Assembly: GCF_050176255.1 (NCBI RefSeq)
Contig: NZ_JBFXIE010000028.1
Strand: one strand, 5' to 3'
DNA: 44,396 bases
Source of the DNA: JBFXIE01 sp050176255
GTDB taxonomy: Bacteria; Pseudomonadota; Gammaproteobacteria; Burkholderiales; Burkholderiaceae_C
In this document: positions 33,775 through 41,602 of the stretch, piece after piece
Position numbering within the stretch: the first letter of the stretch is position 1
Layout of the letters: each line of letters begins with the position of its first letter
Translations under genes and position numbers: made by a program
The notes under the pieces: generated by a model
What the model was told of the DNA's origin: nothing
Database searches by the model: none
The model's input: only the letters and a program-made list of their open reading frames with translations

Positions 33775-35343
33775 GTGACCGCACTGCACACCGGCGCCAC
33801 GGTGGCCGAGACCTACCGCGCAGCCTTTGAACAATTCCCGGATCGCGTGGCCCTGGTGCTGCCCGATGGCAGCCACTGGACCTATGCCGGGCTGCAGCAG
33901 CGCGCGCACCGCATGGCACGCGCGCTGCAGGCGCTGGGCCTGCGGCACCAGGACGGGCTGGCCATCCTTACCGGCAACCGGCCCGAGGCGCTGGTAGTGC
34001 TGATCGCCTGCGCCTGGCTGGGCCTGCGCCAGACGTCGCTGCATCCCTTGGGCGCGCTGGACGACCAGGCCTTTGTGCTGCACGACGCCGGCATTGCCGC
34101 CCTGGTGGTCGATCCGCGCTATGCGGAACGCGGCCTGGCGCTGCAGCACAGGGCGCAGCAGGACGGAACGCCGCTGCGCCGGGTGCTCAGCCTGGGCCCG
34201 TCCGATGCAGGAGAGGATCTGATCGCCGCCAGCGAAGCGCACAGCGGCGCGGGTCTGCCCATCGCCTCGCAGCCCGGGGACATCTTCCGCATCACCTACA
34301 CCGGCGGCACCACCGGGCGGCCCAAGGGGGTCGTGCACCGCCACCGCACCACGCTCACCATGACGCTGCAGCAGCTGGCCTGCTGGGAATGGCCCGAGGA
34401 GCTGCGCTTTCTGATTGCCACGCCGATCTCGCACGCCGGTGGCGCGATGGTGCTGCCCACGCTGCTGCGCGGCGGCACGCTGGTGCTGCTGGACGGCTAC
34501 CAGCCCGAGCGCTTTTTGCAGGCGGTGCAGCAGCACCGCATCACGGCCACTTTCCTGGTGCCCACGCAGATTTACGGGCTGCTCGACCATCCCGGGCTGG
34601 ACGGCTGGGACCGCTCCAGCCTGCGCTATGTGCTGTACGGTGCGTCGCCCATGGCACCGGCGCGGCTGGCCGAGGCCATTGAGCGCTTTGGCCCCGTCTT
34701 TGGTCAGCTGTATGGCCAGGCCGAAGCACCCATGACCATCAGCTACCTGCGCAAGGACGAGCACGACCTGGCGGAGCGCCTGCAGTCCTGCGGGCGGCCG
34801 CTGCCGGGCAACCAGGTGCGGCTGCTGGACGCGCAGGGGCAGGAGGTGCCCACGGGCGAAGTGGGCGAGCTGTGCGTGCGCAGCCCGCTGGTGATGGAGG
34901 GCTATCTGAACCGCCCCGAAGCCACGCAGGAAGCCTTTGCCGGCGACTGGCTGCACACCGGCGACATGGCGCGCCGCGACGAGAGCGGCTACCTCTACCT
35001 GGTCGATCGCGCCAAGGACATGGTCATCACCGGCGGCTTCAATGTCTATTCCAGCGAGGTCGAGGCCTGTCTGGCGCTGCACCCCGCCGTTGCGCAATCG
35101 GCCGTCATCGCCATGCCCGATGCGAAATGGGGCGAGGCCGTGGCCGCGCTGGTGGTGCTCAAGCCTGGTGCCAGCGCAACGCCCCAGGCATTGATGGACT
35201 TCGTGCATGCGCGCAAGGGTGCGCTGCACACGCCCAAGCAGCTGTGGCTGGAGCCGCAGCTGCCCGTGACCCCGCTGGGCAAGATCGACAAGAAAGCCTT
35301 GCGCGCCCGCTTCTGGGACGGGCAGGCGCGGCAGGTGGGCTGA
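33775..35343 (+). CDS. Acyl-CoA synthetase (AMP-forming), ligase 3
   Basis: A 522-residue ANL ligase with TYTGGTTGRPKGVVHRH, a QLYGQAEAPMTIS block in place of the usual Y-G-x-T-E, GDMARRDESGYLYLVDRAKD, TGGFNVYSSEVE and a C-terminal LGKIDKKALR lysine. The start is GTG at 33775 with AAAGGA 7-8 nt upstream; a TTG 21 nt earlier overlaps the Bug 4 gene. Substitution of the conserved Thr by Ala in the A5 motif (GQAE) is common in fatty-acid and aryl CoA ligases. It lies between Bug 4 and the dienoyl reductase. Confidence 0.93.
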   Translation: MTALHTGATVAETYRAAFEQFPDRVALVLPDGSHWTYAGLQQRAHRMARALQALGLRHQDGLAILTGNRPEALVVLIACAWLGLRQTSLHPLGALDDQAFVLHDAGIAALVVDPRYAERGLALQHRAQQDGTPLRRVLSLGPSDAGEDLIAASEAHSGAGLPIASQPGDIFRITYTGGTTGRPKGVVHRHRTTLTMTLQQLACWEWPEELRFLIATPISHAGGAMVLPTLLRGGTLVLLDGYQPERFLQAVQQHRITATFLVPTQIYGLLDHPGLDGWDRSSLRYVLYGASPMAPARLAEAIERFGPVFGQLYGQAEAPMTISYLRKDEHDLAERLQSCGRPLPGNQVRLLDAQGQEVPTGEVGELCVRSPLVMEGYLNRPEATQEAFAGDWLHTGDMARRDESGYLYLVDRAKDMVITGGFNVYSSEVEACLALHPAVAQSAVIAMPDAKWGEAVAALVVLKPGASATPQALMDFVHARKGALHTPKQLWLEPQLPVTPLGKIDKKALRARFWDGQARQVG

Positions 35344-35456
35344 GACGCTGGTCAGCCACTGCACAGGGTCACCCTCATCCAAGAACTACCCCCAATCCGC
35401 AACCGGACAAATCCACTGGCGCCCGCCGCAAGAGGCGGCGCAGAAAGAACCTGACC

Positions 35457-36263
35457 ATGTCTGAAAGCCCTTCCTTTGCCGGCTGCCATGTCTTCGTGGC
35501 TGGCGGCAGCAGCGGTATCAACCTGGGCATTGCCCAGGCATTCGCGCGCGCTGGCGCCAACGTGACGGTGATGAGCCGCTCGCCCGACAAGGTGCAGCAG
35601 GCGGCAGACACGCTGCGCGCGCTGGGCGCGCAGGCGCTGGGCATCAGCGCCGACGTGCGCGACCCGGCGGCGGTGGAGGCCGCGCTGCGCCGGTCGCACG
35701 CGCAGTTTGGCGAGATCGACGTGTTGATCTCCGGCGCAGCGGGCAACTTCATCGCGCCCGCGGCCGACCTGTCGCCCAACGGTTTCAAGACCGTGGTGGA
35801 CATCGACCTGAACGGCACCTTCCACGTGCTGCGGCTGGCCTATCCGCTGCTGAAAAAGCCCGGCGCCAGCGTCATCAACATCTCGGCGCCCCAGGGCGTC
35901 AACCCCACCATGTACCAGGTGCATGCCTGCGCGGCCAAGGCCGGCATCGACATGATGACGCGCGTGCTGGCCATGGAGTGGGGCGAGGTGGGCGTGCGCG
36001 TGAACGCCATCGCGCCCGGCCCGATCGGCGACACCGAGGGCATGCGCCGCCTGGCGCCCACGCCCGAGGCGCTGGCCAATGCCGTGGCCAGCGTGCCGCT
36101 GCAGCGCATGGGCACGCTGGAAGACATTGCCCACATGGCGCTGTTTTTGTCGTCGCCGCAGGCGGGCTATGTGACGGGCGCCGTCATCCCCGTGGACGGC
36201 GGCTCGTCGCTGCGCGGCGGGCGCGACATGCGCTCGTCCTACGTGCCCCGGAGCGCGGCATGA
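35457..36263 (+). CDS. SDR family 2,4-dienoyl-CoA reductase-like protein (DECR2-like)
   Basis: A 268-residue SDR that resembles peroxisomal 2,4-dienoyl-CoA reductase DECR2 over its length: AAGNFIAPAADLSPNGFKTV, QVHACAAKAGID, APGPIGDTEGMRRL and GYVTGAVIPVDGG. The Tyr of the SDR Y-x3-K motif is A157 (K161 kept), as in dienoyl reductases, and S41-R42 after the second strand indicates NADPH. The enzyme would reduce 2,4-dienoyl-CoA to 3-enoyl-CoA. The ATG at 35457 is 113 bp after ligase 3; the stop overlaps the next start (ATGA), so the pair is translationally coupled to an isomerase, the enzyme that works next on 3-enoyl-CoA. Confidence 0.87.
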   Translation: MSESPSFAGCHVFVAGGSSGINLGIAQAFARAGANVTVMSRSPDKVQQAADTLRALGAQALGISADVRDPAAVEAALRRSHAQFGEIDVLISGAAGNFIAPAADLSPNGFKTVVDIDLNGTFHVLRLAYPLLKKPGASVINISAPQGVNPTMYQVHACAAKAGIDMMTRVLAMEWGEVGVRVNAIAPGPIGDTEGMRRLAPTPEALANAVASVPLQRMGTLEDIAHMALFLSSPQAGYVTGAVIPVDGGSSLRGGRDMRSSYVPRSAA

Positions 36264-37054
36264 GCCAATCTTTTGAGCGCATCGCCTTCGACGTGCAGGA
36301 CGGCGTGGCCATGCTGGTGCTGGACAACCCCGCCAAGCGCAACGCCTTCGACCCCGCCATGCGCGTGGAAATGGCCGAAGTGGTGCGCCAGGTGCAGGCC
36401 GACCCTGCAATCCGCTCTCTGGTGCTGACGGGCGCGGGCGAGCACTTTTGCTCTGGCGGCGACCTGGGCAACATAGCGGCCAGCGGCCTGGACAACGGCG
36501 GCTGGCGCCGGCGCCTGACCAGCCTGCACGACTGGCTCAAAGATTTGATGCTGCTGGACAAGCCGGTGATCGCCGCCGTCGATGGCGCGGCCTATGGCGC
36601 GGGCTTCAGCCTGGCGCTGGCGGCAGACTTCATCATTGCCAGCACCCGCGCGCGCTTTGCCATGTCGTTCATCCGCGTGGGCGTGGTGCCGGACTGCGCG
36701 GCGTTCTACACCCTGCCGCGCGTGGTGGGCGTGCAGCGCGCGCGCGAGCTGATGCTGTCGGGCCGCGAGGTGACGGCGCAGGAGGCGCTGCAGCTGGGCA
36801 TTGCCACCGAGCTGGTCGAGCCCGATGCGCTACAGGCCCGCGCCCAGGCCATTGCGCGCAGCTTTGTGGGCGCGTCGCCCGTGGCGCTGAGCCTGATCAA
36901 GCGATCGCTCGCGTTGGCCGCGAGCGACCTGCCCTCGCTGCTGGAGCAGGAGGCCAACGCCCAGGCCCTGGCCATGGGCACGCCCGAGCACCGCGAGGCG
37001 GTGCGCTGCTTTCTGGAGAAAAGGCCCATGCCCTTCCAGTGGCCCACCGCGTGA
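36260..37054 (+). CDS. Enoyl-CoA isomerase/hydratase family protein (PaaG-like)
   Basis: A 264-residue crotonase-fold protein. The hydratase glutamates are S117 (GAGFSLAL) and F137 (AMSFIRVG), while D145 in VGVVPDCAAF sits where PaaG-type isomerases carry their catalytic aspartate. A double-bond shift is therefore more likely than hydration. It is coupled by ATGA overlap to the dienoyl-CoA reductase: reduction of a 2,4-dienoyl-CoA gives a 3-enoyl-CoA, which an isomerase must convert to 2-enoyl-CoA. Ring-epoxide isomerisation, as in phenylacetate degradation, is an alternative, but no other paa genes are present. Confidence 0.87.
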   Translation: MSQSFERIAFDVQDGVAMLVLDNPAKRNAFDPAMRVEMAEVVRQVQADPAIRSLVLTGAGEHFCSGGDLGNIAASGLDNGGWRRRLTSLHDWLKDLMLLDKPVIAAVDGAAYGAGFSLALAADFIIASTRARFAMSFIRVGVVPDCAAFYTLPRVVGVQRARELMLSGREVTAQEALQLGIATELVEPDALQARAQAIARSFVGASPVALSLIKRSLALAASDLPSLLEQEANAQALAMGTPEHREAVRCFLEKRPMPFQWPTA

Positions 37055-37094
37055 CACGACGGCAGGTGAAAATCGCCGCTTTTTTGAGGTCGAT

Positions 37095-37883
37095 GTGAAC
37101 GTGAACGCAGATCCGGACGGCAAACTGGTCAGCGCGCTGGTGCGTGGCGTTTCCATATTGCGCTGCTTTTCCAACAAGACGCAGGAACTCAGCGCCAAGG
37201 AGCTGATGGACTTGACCGGGTTACCGAAGCCCACGCTGTTTCGCCTGACGGATACGCTGTGCGAGCTGGGCCTGCTGCGCTATTCGGAGCGCCTGTCCAA
37301 ATACGTGCCGGGCCTGGGCCTGCTGCAGTTGTCGTCGCCCGTGCTGTCGCGCATGGCGCTGCGCCAGTTTGCGCGCCCGCACATGCAGGCGCTGGCCGAC
37401 CTGACCGAAGGGCAGGTGCAGATCGTGGTGGGCCACAAGCGCCAGCTGTGCCTGGTGGAGCTGGCCAACGGCATGGGCAACACGGTGTTCCGCCAGGAAA
37501 TCGGCGTGTCCACCTCGCTGTCGCGCACGGCCACGGGCCGCGCCTACCTGCTGGGCATGGCAGACGATGATCGCAAGGCCTACCTGCAAGACCTGCAGCA
37601 GCGTGACCCGCAGCGCGCCGCGTGGCTGCAGCAGCGCCTGGAGAACGCGCGCGAGGACTTCGCCCGCCACGGCTTTTGCCGCAGCCACGGCGACCTGCAC
37701 CGCGAGATCGAATCGATTGCCGTGCCCATGTCGCAGCCGCTGGACGGCGAGCTGTGGGTGTTTGCCGTATCGGTGCCGGTGTTCAGCCCCATGTACGCCC
37801 GGCTGGAGACAGACCTGGGCCCGCGGCTGCGCACGCTGGTGCGCTCGGTGGAGAGCGTGCTCGGTGCCTCGGGCCTGACCTGA
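37095..37883 (+). CDS. IclR family transcriptional regulator
   Basis: A 262-residue regulator. The N-terminal winged helix (about residues 10-75: VRGVSILRCFSN, then MDLTGLPKPTLFRLTDTLCE) is followed by the IclR effector domain (about 85-255), with GVSTSLSRTATGRAYL and IESIAVPMSQPLDG. The start is GTG at 37095 or 37101. IclR proteins commonly control aromatic and organic-acid catabolic operons in response to a pathway acid. It is the only regulator within the 21-44 kb block, so it probably controls the divergent promoter at 29.5-29.7 kb and perhaps the racemase gene just downstream. Confidence 0.92.
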   Translation: MNVNADPDGKLVSALVRGVSILRCFSNKTQELSAKELMDLTGLPKPTLFRLTDTLCELGLLRYSERLSKYVPGLGLLQLSSPVLSRMALRQFARPHMQALADLTEGQVQIVVGHKRQLCLVELANGMGNTVFRQEIGVSTSLSRTATGRAYLLGMADDDRKAYLQDLQQRDPQRAAWLQQRLENAREDFARHGFCRSHGDLHREIESIAVPMSQPLDGELWVFAVSVPVFSPMYARLETDLGPRLRTLVRSVESVLGASGLT

Positions 37884-37914
37884 AGCCATAACAACCATGA
37901 ACCAAGGAGACATC

Positions 37915-39027
37915 ATGAAGGTACTGGACAGCGTGCGCGTGCTGGAGATTGGCGGCCTGGGGCCCGGCCCCTTTTGCGCCATGCATCTGGCCGATCTGGG
38001 GGCGGACGTGATCAGCGTGGTGCGCGAAACCCAGGGCCGCGAAACCACCGGTGCGCTGCTCAACCGCGGCAAGCGCTCGGTGTTTGCCGACCTCAAGACC
38101 GAGCAGGGCCGCCAGCTGGTGCTGGCCCTGGTGGCCGAGGCCGATGCGCTGATCGAGGGCATGCGCCCCGGTGTGATGGAGCGCCTGGGCCTGGGGCCTG
38201 AGGAGTGCCTGCGCGTCAACCCGCGCCTGGTTTACGGGCGCATGACCGGCTGGGGCCAGAGCGGGCCGCTGGCGCCGCGCGCCGGGCATGACACCAACTA
38301 CGCCGCCGTCAGCGGCGCGCTGTGGGGCTGCAGCCCGGCGGACGCGCGGCCGGTGTCGCCCTTTGCCGTGCTGGGTGACATCGGCGGCGGCGCCCTGTAC
38401 CTGATGACGGGGCTGCTGTCGGGCATCGTGCAGGCGCGCGCCACGGGCCGCGGCACGGTGGTGGATGCGGCCATCGTCGATGGTGCCGCCCACATGCTGA
38501 ACCTGATGCTGAGCGCGCGCCAAAGCGGCCTGGTGGGCGACGCGCGCGGCCAGAGCATCCACGACAGCGCGCCTTTCTACGACACCTACGTGTGCGCCGA
38601 CGGCCACCACATCACCGTGGGTGCGCTGGAGCCGCAGTTCTACGCCCTGCTGCTGCAGCTGCTGGGGCTGGATGCCGATCCGGACTTCACCGGCCCGCAG
38701 TGGGACAAGGCTGCCTGGCCGGTGCGCCGATCGCGGCTGGCGGCGCTGTTTCTGGCGCAGCCGCGCGCGCACTGGCAGGCGCTGCTGGAGCCCACCGACG
38801 CCTGTTTTGGCGCCGTGCTCAGCCCCGTGGAGGCCGCAGCGCACCCGCACATGCAGGCGCGCGGCGTGTATGCCGAGCGCCAGGGCGTGCTGCAGGCCGC
38901 ACCAGCGCCGCGCTTTGACGGCGTGGCCTACGCGCCCGGCGATGCCTGCGCATCCGGTGCGCACACCCGGGAGGTGATGGAGCGCCTGGGCCAGTCCGGC
39001 GCACCGGCTGTCTGGCGCTCACGCTGA
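37915..39027 (+). CDS. CaiB/BaiF family protein, probable alpha-methylacyl-CoA racemase
   Basis: A 370-residue family III CoA-transferase fold protein. The residues used by M. tuberculosis racemase MCR (H126, D156, E241) match H125 (AGHDTNYAAVSG), D155 (VLGDIGGGALY) and E239 (GALEPQFYALL). This favours epimerisation of 2-methylacyl-CoA over CoA transfer. Racemases of this kind convert (2R)- to (2S)-methylacyl-CoA so that acyl-CoA dehydrogenases can act. The ATG at 37915 follows AAGGAG by 5 nt; an earlier in-frame ATG lies at 37897. It is 31 bp after the IclR gene. A CoA-transferase role remains possible. Confidence 0.87.
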   Translation: MKVLDSVRVLEIGGLGPGPFCAMHLADLGADVISVVRETQGRETTGALLNRGKRSVFADLKTEQGRQLVLALVAEADALIEGMRPGVMERLGLGPEECLRVNPRLVYGRMTGWGQSGPLAPRAGHDTNYAAVSGALWGCSPADARPVSPFAVLGDIGGGALYLMTGLLSGIVQARATGRGTVVDAAIVDGAAHMLNLMLSARQSGLVGDARGQSIHDSAPFYDTYVCADGHHITVGALEPQFYALLLQLLGLDADPDFTGPQWDKAAWPVRRSRLAALFLAQPRAHWQALLEPTDACFGAVLSPVEAAAHPHMQARGVYAERQGVLQAAPAPRFDGVAYAPGDACASGAHTREVMERLGQSGAPAVWRSR

Positions 39028-39039
39028 GGGCGGGGGCGC

Positions 39040-40314
39040 TCAGTCCTGGCGCAGCAGCGGTGACTCGGGCAGCCACCGAAAGGCCAGCGAGGCCAGCGCC
39101 AGCCAGGCGGCAATGGTCAGCAGCACGGCGCTGTAGGGCTCCAGCCCCGCGCCTGCGGCCCATGCGGCCACGGCCCCGGTCAGCGATTGCATGAAGGCCA
39201 CGCCCAGAAACATGGCCATGGTGTAGAGCGACAGGGCACGCCCTGTCAGTTCTGCGGGGTAGGACGAGCGCACGTCGGCGTACTGCAAGATGCTGTAGCC
39301 CGACAGCAGCCCCATCGCAATCATCAGCACCACGGTGACGTTGGCGTCGTGCACCAGGGCCATCGTGGCAAACAAGGCGGCCATCAGCAGCGATGCCCGC
39401 TCCACCCAGGCGCGGCGGCGCCGCGCGCCGGGATCAAGGCGGCCAAACGCGGCCGGCGTGAACAAGGCAATGAGCGACAGCGCCAGCGCCACGTTGCCGC
39501 TGTCCACCAGCGAAAAGCCGTGGCGGTCGATGAGCAGCGGCCCCAGCCACAGCCCGCGCAGCGACAAAAAAGCCGCATAGCACGACATGCCCAGAATCAC
39601 GATGCCCCAGGTGTGCGGCAATGTGAACAGTCGCCCCATGCCCGCCAGTGCCTCGCCCCAGCTGCTGGCAGGGCGGTGGAGGGCCTGGGTGTCGGCGGGC
39701 TCGTGCACCACGCGGTAGATCACCAGCCACGACAGCACGCTCAGGCCCGCCAGCAGCCCAAAGCCCGTGCGCCAGCCCCAGTGCTGCACCACCCAGGCCA
39801 GCGGCGTGCCGGTAAACAGCAGGCCCAGCCCGCCCACGCCCATGCTCACGCCCGAGAAAAAGGCAAAGCGGTCGGCCGCGAAATGGCGTGCAATGAACAG
39901 CGTGCAGGCCACGAAGGCGGGGGAATAGCCCACGCCGATCAACACCTGCCCGGCCATCAGCCAGCCCTGGCTGGGCGCCAGTGCCGACAGGGCCGCGCCG
40001 GCAATGCCCACCGGCGCGGCCGCCAGCACGGTGCGGCGCAGGCCGTAGCGGTCCAGCGCAATGCCCATCAGCAGTTGCGCGATGCCAAAAGACAAGCCGA
40101 ACAAGCCGGCAAAGGCCCCCAGCGACGAGGCCTGCAGCCCAAAGTCGACCTGCAGGCCCTGGGCCACGATGGCGGTGGTAGTGCGGTAAGCCTGGCTGAG
40201 CGCAAAGCCCGACAGCAGGGCCAGCAGCATCACCCATAGGGGTCGGGTGCGGGAGGGTGTCACGAACGCGGTGGGGTCGGTGTTGGCAAAGGGCGGCGAT
40301 TGCGGCACCCGCAC
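39040..40314 (-). CDS. MFS transporter
   Basis: A 424-residue 12-helix major facilitator. The cytoplasmic loop motif after helix 2 is GIALDRYGLRRTVL (motif A-like G-x3-D-R-x-G-x-R-R), and the two halves are separated by a loop near VHEPADTQALHRP. Such carriers often import aromatic or aliphatic acids. It is the last gene of the minus-strand set with the PrpD-like protein, Bug 5 and the CitE-like lyase. The start is uncertain: GTG at 40314 lacks a good ribosome-binding site, and homology starts near RPLWVMLLALLSGF. It is the only membrane transporter in the catabolic block. Confidence 0.9.
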   Translation of the reverse strand: MRVPQSPPFANTDPTAFVTPSRTRPLWVMLLALLSGFALSQAYRTTTAIVAQGLQVDFGLQASSLGAFAGLFGLSFGIAQLLMGIALDRYGLRRTVLAAAPVGIAGAALSALAPSQGWLMAGQVLIGVGYSPAFVACTLFIARHFAADRFAFFSGVSMGVGGLGLLFTGTPLAWVVQHWGWRTGFGLLAGLSVLSWLVIYRVVHEPADTQALHRPASSWGEALAGMGRLFTLPHTWGIVILGMSCYAAFLSLRGLWLGPLLIDRHGFSLVDSGNVALALSLIALFTPAAFGRLDPGARRRRAWVERASLLMAALFATMALVHDANVTVVLMIAMGLLSGYSILQYADVRSSYPAELTGRALSLYTMAMFLGVAFMQSLTGAVAAWAAGAGLEPYSAVLLTIAAWLALASLAFRWLPESPLLRQD

Positions 40315-40356
40315 CGCCCGTCAGCGAAGCAGGTGCGGTGTGCGGTGGGCGGCATG

Positions 40357-41229
40357 TTAGTCGGTAACGGCCAGGCGCTGCTGCGCGCGCGCATGGCGCT
40401 GCAGGGTGTGCTGCGCCTGCGCCAGTACCGGCGCATCGACCATGCGCCCGTCCAGCACGCACACGCCGCCGCCTGCCTGCTGCAGTGCCTGCTGCACGCG
40501 CTGCGCGTGGGCCACGGCGGCTTCATCAGGGTCAAAGGCGGCGTGCAGCACTGGCACCTGCGCCGGGTGGATGCACAGCTTGCCGCCAAAGCCCATGCGC
40601 CGCGCGCGCGCGGCGTCGCTTGCCATGCGCTCGGGGTTGCGCGTGTCCACCGTCACGCCGTCGATGGGCGCGGCCAGGTTGGCGCGGCGCGAGGCCAGCA
40701 CCAGCGCCATGCGCACGGGCAGCAGCTCTTGTTCGTCTTGGGCGCAGGCCATGCCCGCATCCACCTGAAAGTCCAGGTGGCCAAACGCCAGGCGCGCCAC
40801 CTGCGGCGCGGCAGCCAGGGCGTCGGCGGCGGCCAGACCGGCCACGCTTTCTACCAGCGGCACCAGCGCAGCGCGGCTGCCCGCGGCCTGCGCCACCGTC
40901 TGCAGGGTGGCCGCGCTTTCGGCCTTGGGCACCACGGCGCCCGCCAGTCCTAGAGCGGACAGTTGCGCCAGGGCTTGCAGATCGGCCTCAAACCAGGGCG
41001 AACCCTCGCTGTTGATGCGCACCAGCAGGCGCGCGCGCTGCGCGTGTGCCAGCGCGGCCACGGCCGCCAGCAAGGCGGCGCGGGCGCGCTCCTTGTCGGC
41101 GGGGGCCACGGCGTCTTCCCAGTCGGCAATCACCATGTCGGCGCCGCTGGCCAGGGCCTTGGGCAGCCGCTCGGGCTGGGTGGCGGGAACGAACAGGAAA
41201 GAGCAGCCCTGCTGCACTGGATCGGACAT
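40357..41229 (-). CDS. CitE-like CoA ester lyase (HpcH/HpaI aldolase family)
   Basis: A 290-residue TIM-barrel lyase of the citrate-lyase beta / malyl-CoA lyase family. Visible are LFVPATQPERLPKAL, the DWEDAV block (D36-D39), R71 (VRIN), metal ligands E127 (LVESVAG) and D153 (GHLDFQVD), and GFGGKLCIHPAQV. Family enzymes cleave CoA esters such as malyl-, methylmalyl- or citramalyl-CoA with Mg2+. The ATG at 41229 is preceded by AGAAGAAAG; an in-frame ATG at 41262 would add 11 residues. Its first 15 codons and leader lie inside a 180-bp tandem duplication. It sits between Bug 5 and the MFS gene. Confidence 0.92.
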   Translation of the reverse strand: MSDPVQQGCSFLFVPATQPERLPKALASGADMVIADWEDAVAPADKERARAALLAAVAALAHAQRARLLVRINSEGSPWFEADLQALAQLSALGLAGAVVPKAESAATLQTVAQAAGSRAALVPLVESVAGLAAADALAAAPQVARLAFGHLDFQVDAGMACAQDEQELLPVRMALVLASRRANLAAPIDGVTVDTRNPERMASDAARARRMGFGGKLCIHPAQVPVLHAAFDPDEAAVAHAQRVQQALQQAGGGVCVLDGRMVDAPVLAQAQHTLQRHARAQQRLAVTD

Positions 41230-41364
41230 GGATGCTTTCTTCTCAATGTGTTGGTTTTCCATTGCGCTGCGTGTCGTCTGCATTGCTTAAAACTGGCGCA
41301 ACCCACACCAGGGCAGCCGCGCAAGGGCCGCCCCGCCGCGCTGGCTGCGTCCCCCTTCCCGCAG
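41185..41364. repeat. 180-bp tandem duplication, copy A
   Basis: It contains the first 15 codons of the citE-like gene, its leader and part of the GC-rich repeat. It is identical to 41365-41544 at 174 of 180 positions by direct comparison; the copies abut with no spacer. Confidence 0.95.
41286..41364 (-). repeat. Post-stop GC-rich repeat, truncated copy P4
   Basis: It holds the GGCGCAACCCACACCAGGGC and GGCTGCGTCCCCCTTCCCGC blocks but lacks the CCCCCTGAG head, which was lost at the junction of the 180-bp duplication. Confidence 0.6.
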
Positions 41365-41409
41365 GGGAACGAAGAGGAAGGAGCAGGCCTGCTGCAGTGG
41401 ATCGGACAT
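41365..41409 (-). pseudogene. Duplicated 5' fragment of the citE-like gene
   Basis: 15 codons that match the start of the citE-like gene except for a few changes (for example MSDPLQQ against MSDPVQQ). The ribosome-binding region AGAAGAAAG is also duplicated, so a short peptide could still be translated ahead of the true gene. Confidence 0.75.
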
Positions 41410-41544
41410 GGATGCTTTCTTCTCAATGTGTTGGTTTTCCATTGCGCTGCGTGTCGCCTGCATCGCTTAAAACTGGCGCAACCCACACCAGGGCAGCCGC
41501 GCAAGGGCCGCCCCGCCGCGCTGGCTGCGTCCCCCTTCCCGCAG
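41365..41544. repeat. 180-bp tandem duplication, copy B
   Basis: The second copy carries a start codon (complement at 41407-41409) and about 15 codons of the citE-like 5' end (MSDPLQQ...), after which the frame runs into repeat sequence and never reaches the gene. It is a dead duplicate of the gene start plus the P4-type leader. Confidence 0.95.
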
Positions 41545-41600
41545 CGCGAAGCGATGCGAGAGAAGGGGGAAGGCGCGTAGCGCCTCAGGGGGTTGTTTCA
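41466..41600 (-). repeat. Post-stop GC-rich repeat, copy P3 (full)
   Basis: On the minus strand it begins CAACCCCCTGAGGCGC immediately after the Bug 5 stop, passes through CCCCCTTCTCTCGCATCGC and GGGAAGGGGGACGCAGCC, and ends near GGTGTGGGTTGCGCCAG. Confidence 0.65.
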
Positions 41601-41602
41601 CT

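Noticed and set aside
33637..35382. 581-codon minus-strand frame opposite ligase 3
   Set aside because: A shadow frame; ligase 3 motifs are unambiguous on the plus strand.
36260..37054. Phenylacetate (paa) pathway because of PaaG-like and PaaI-like proteins
   Set aside because: No paaABCDE oxygenase, paaZ or paaK-like context is present; the two proteins occur in many other pathways.
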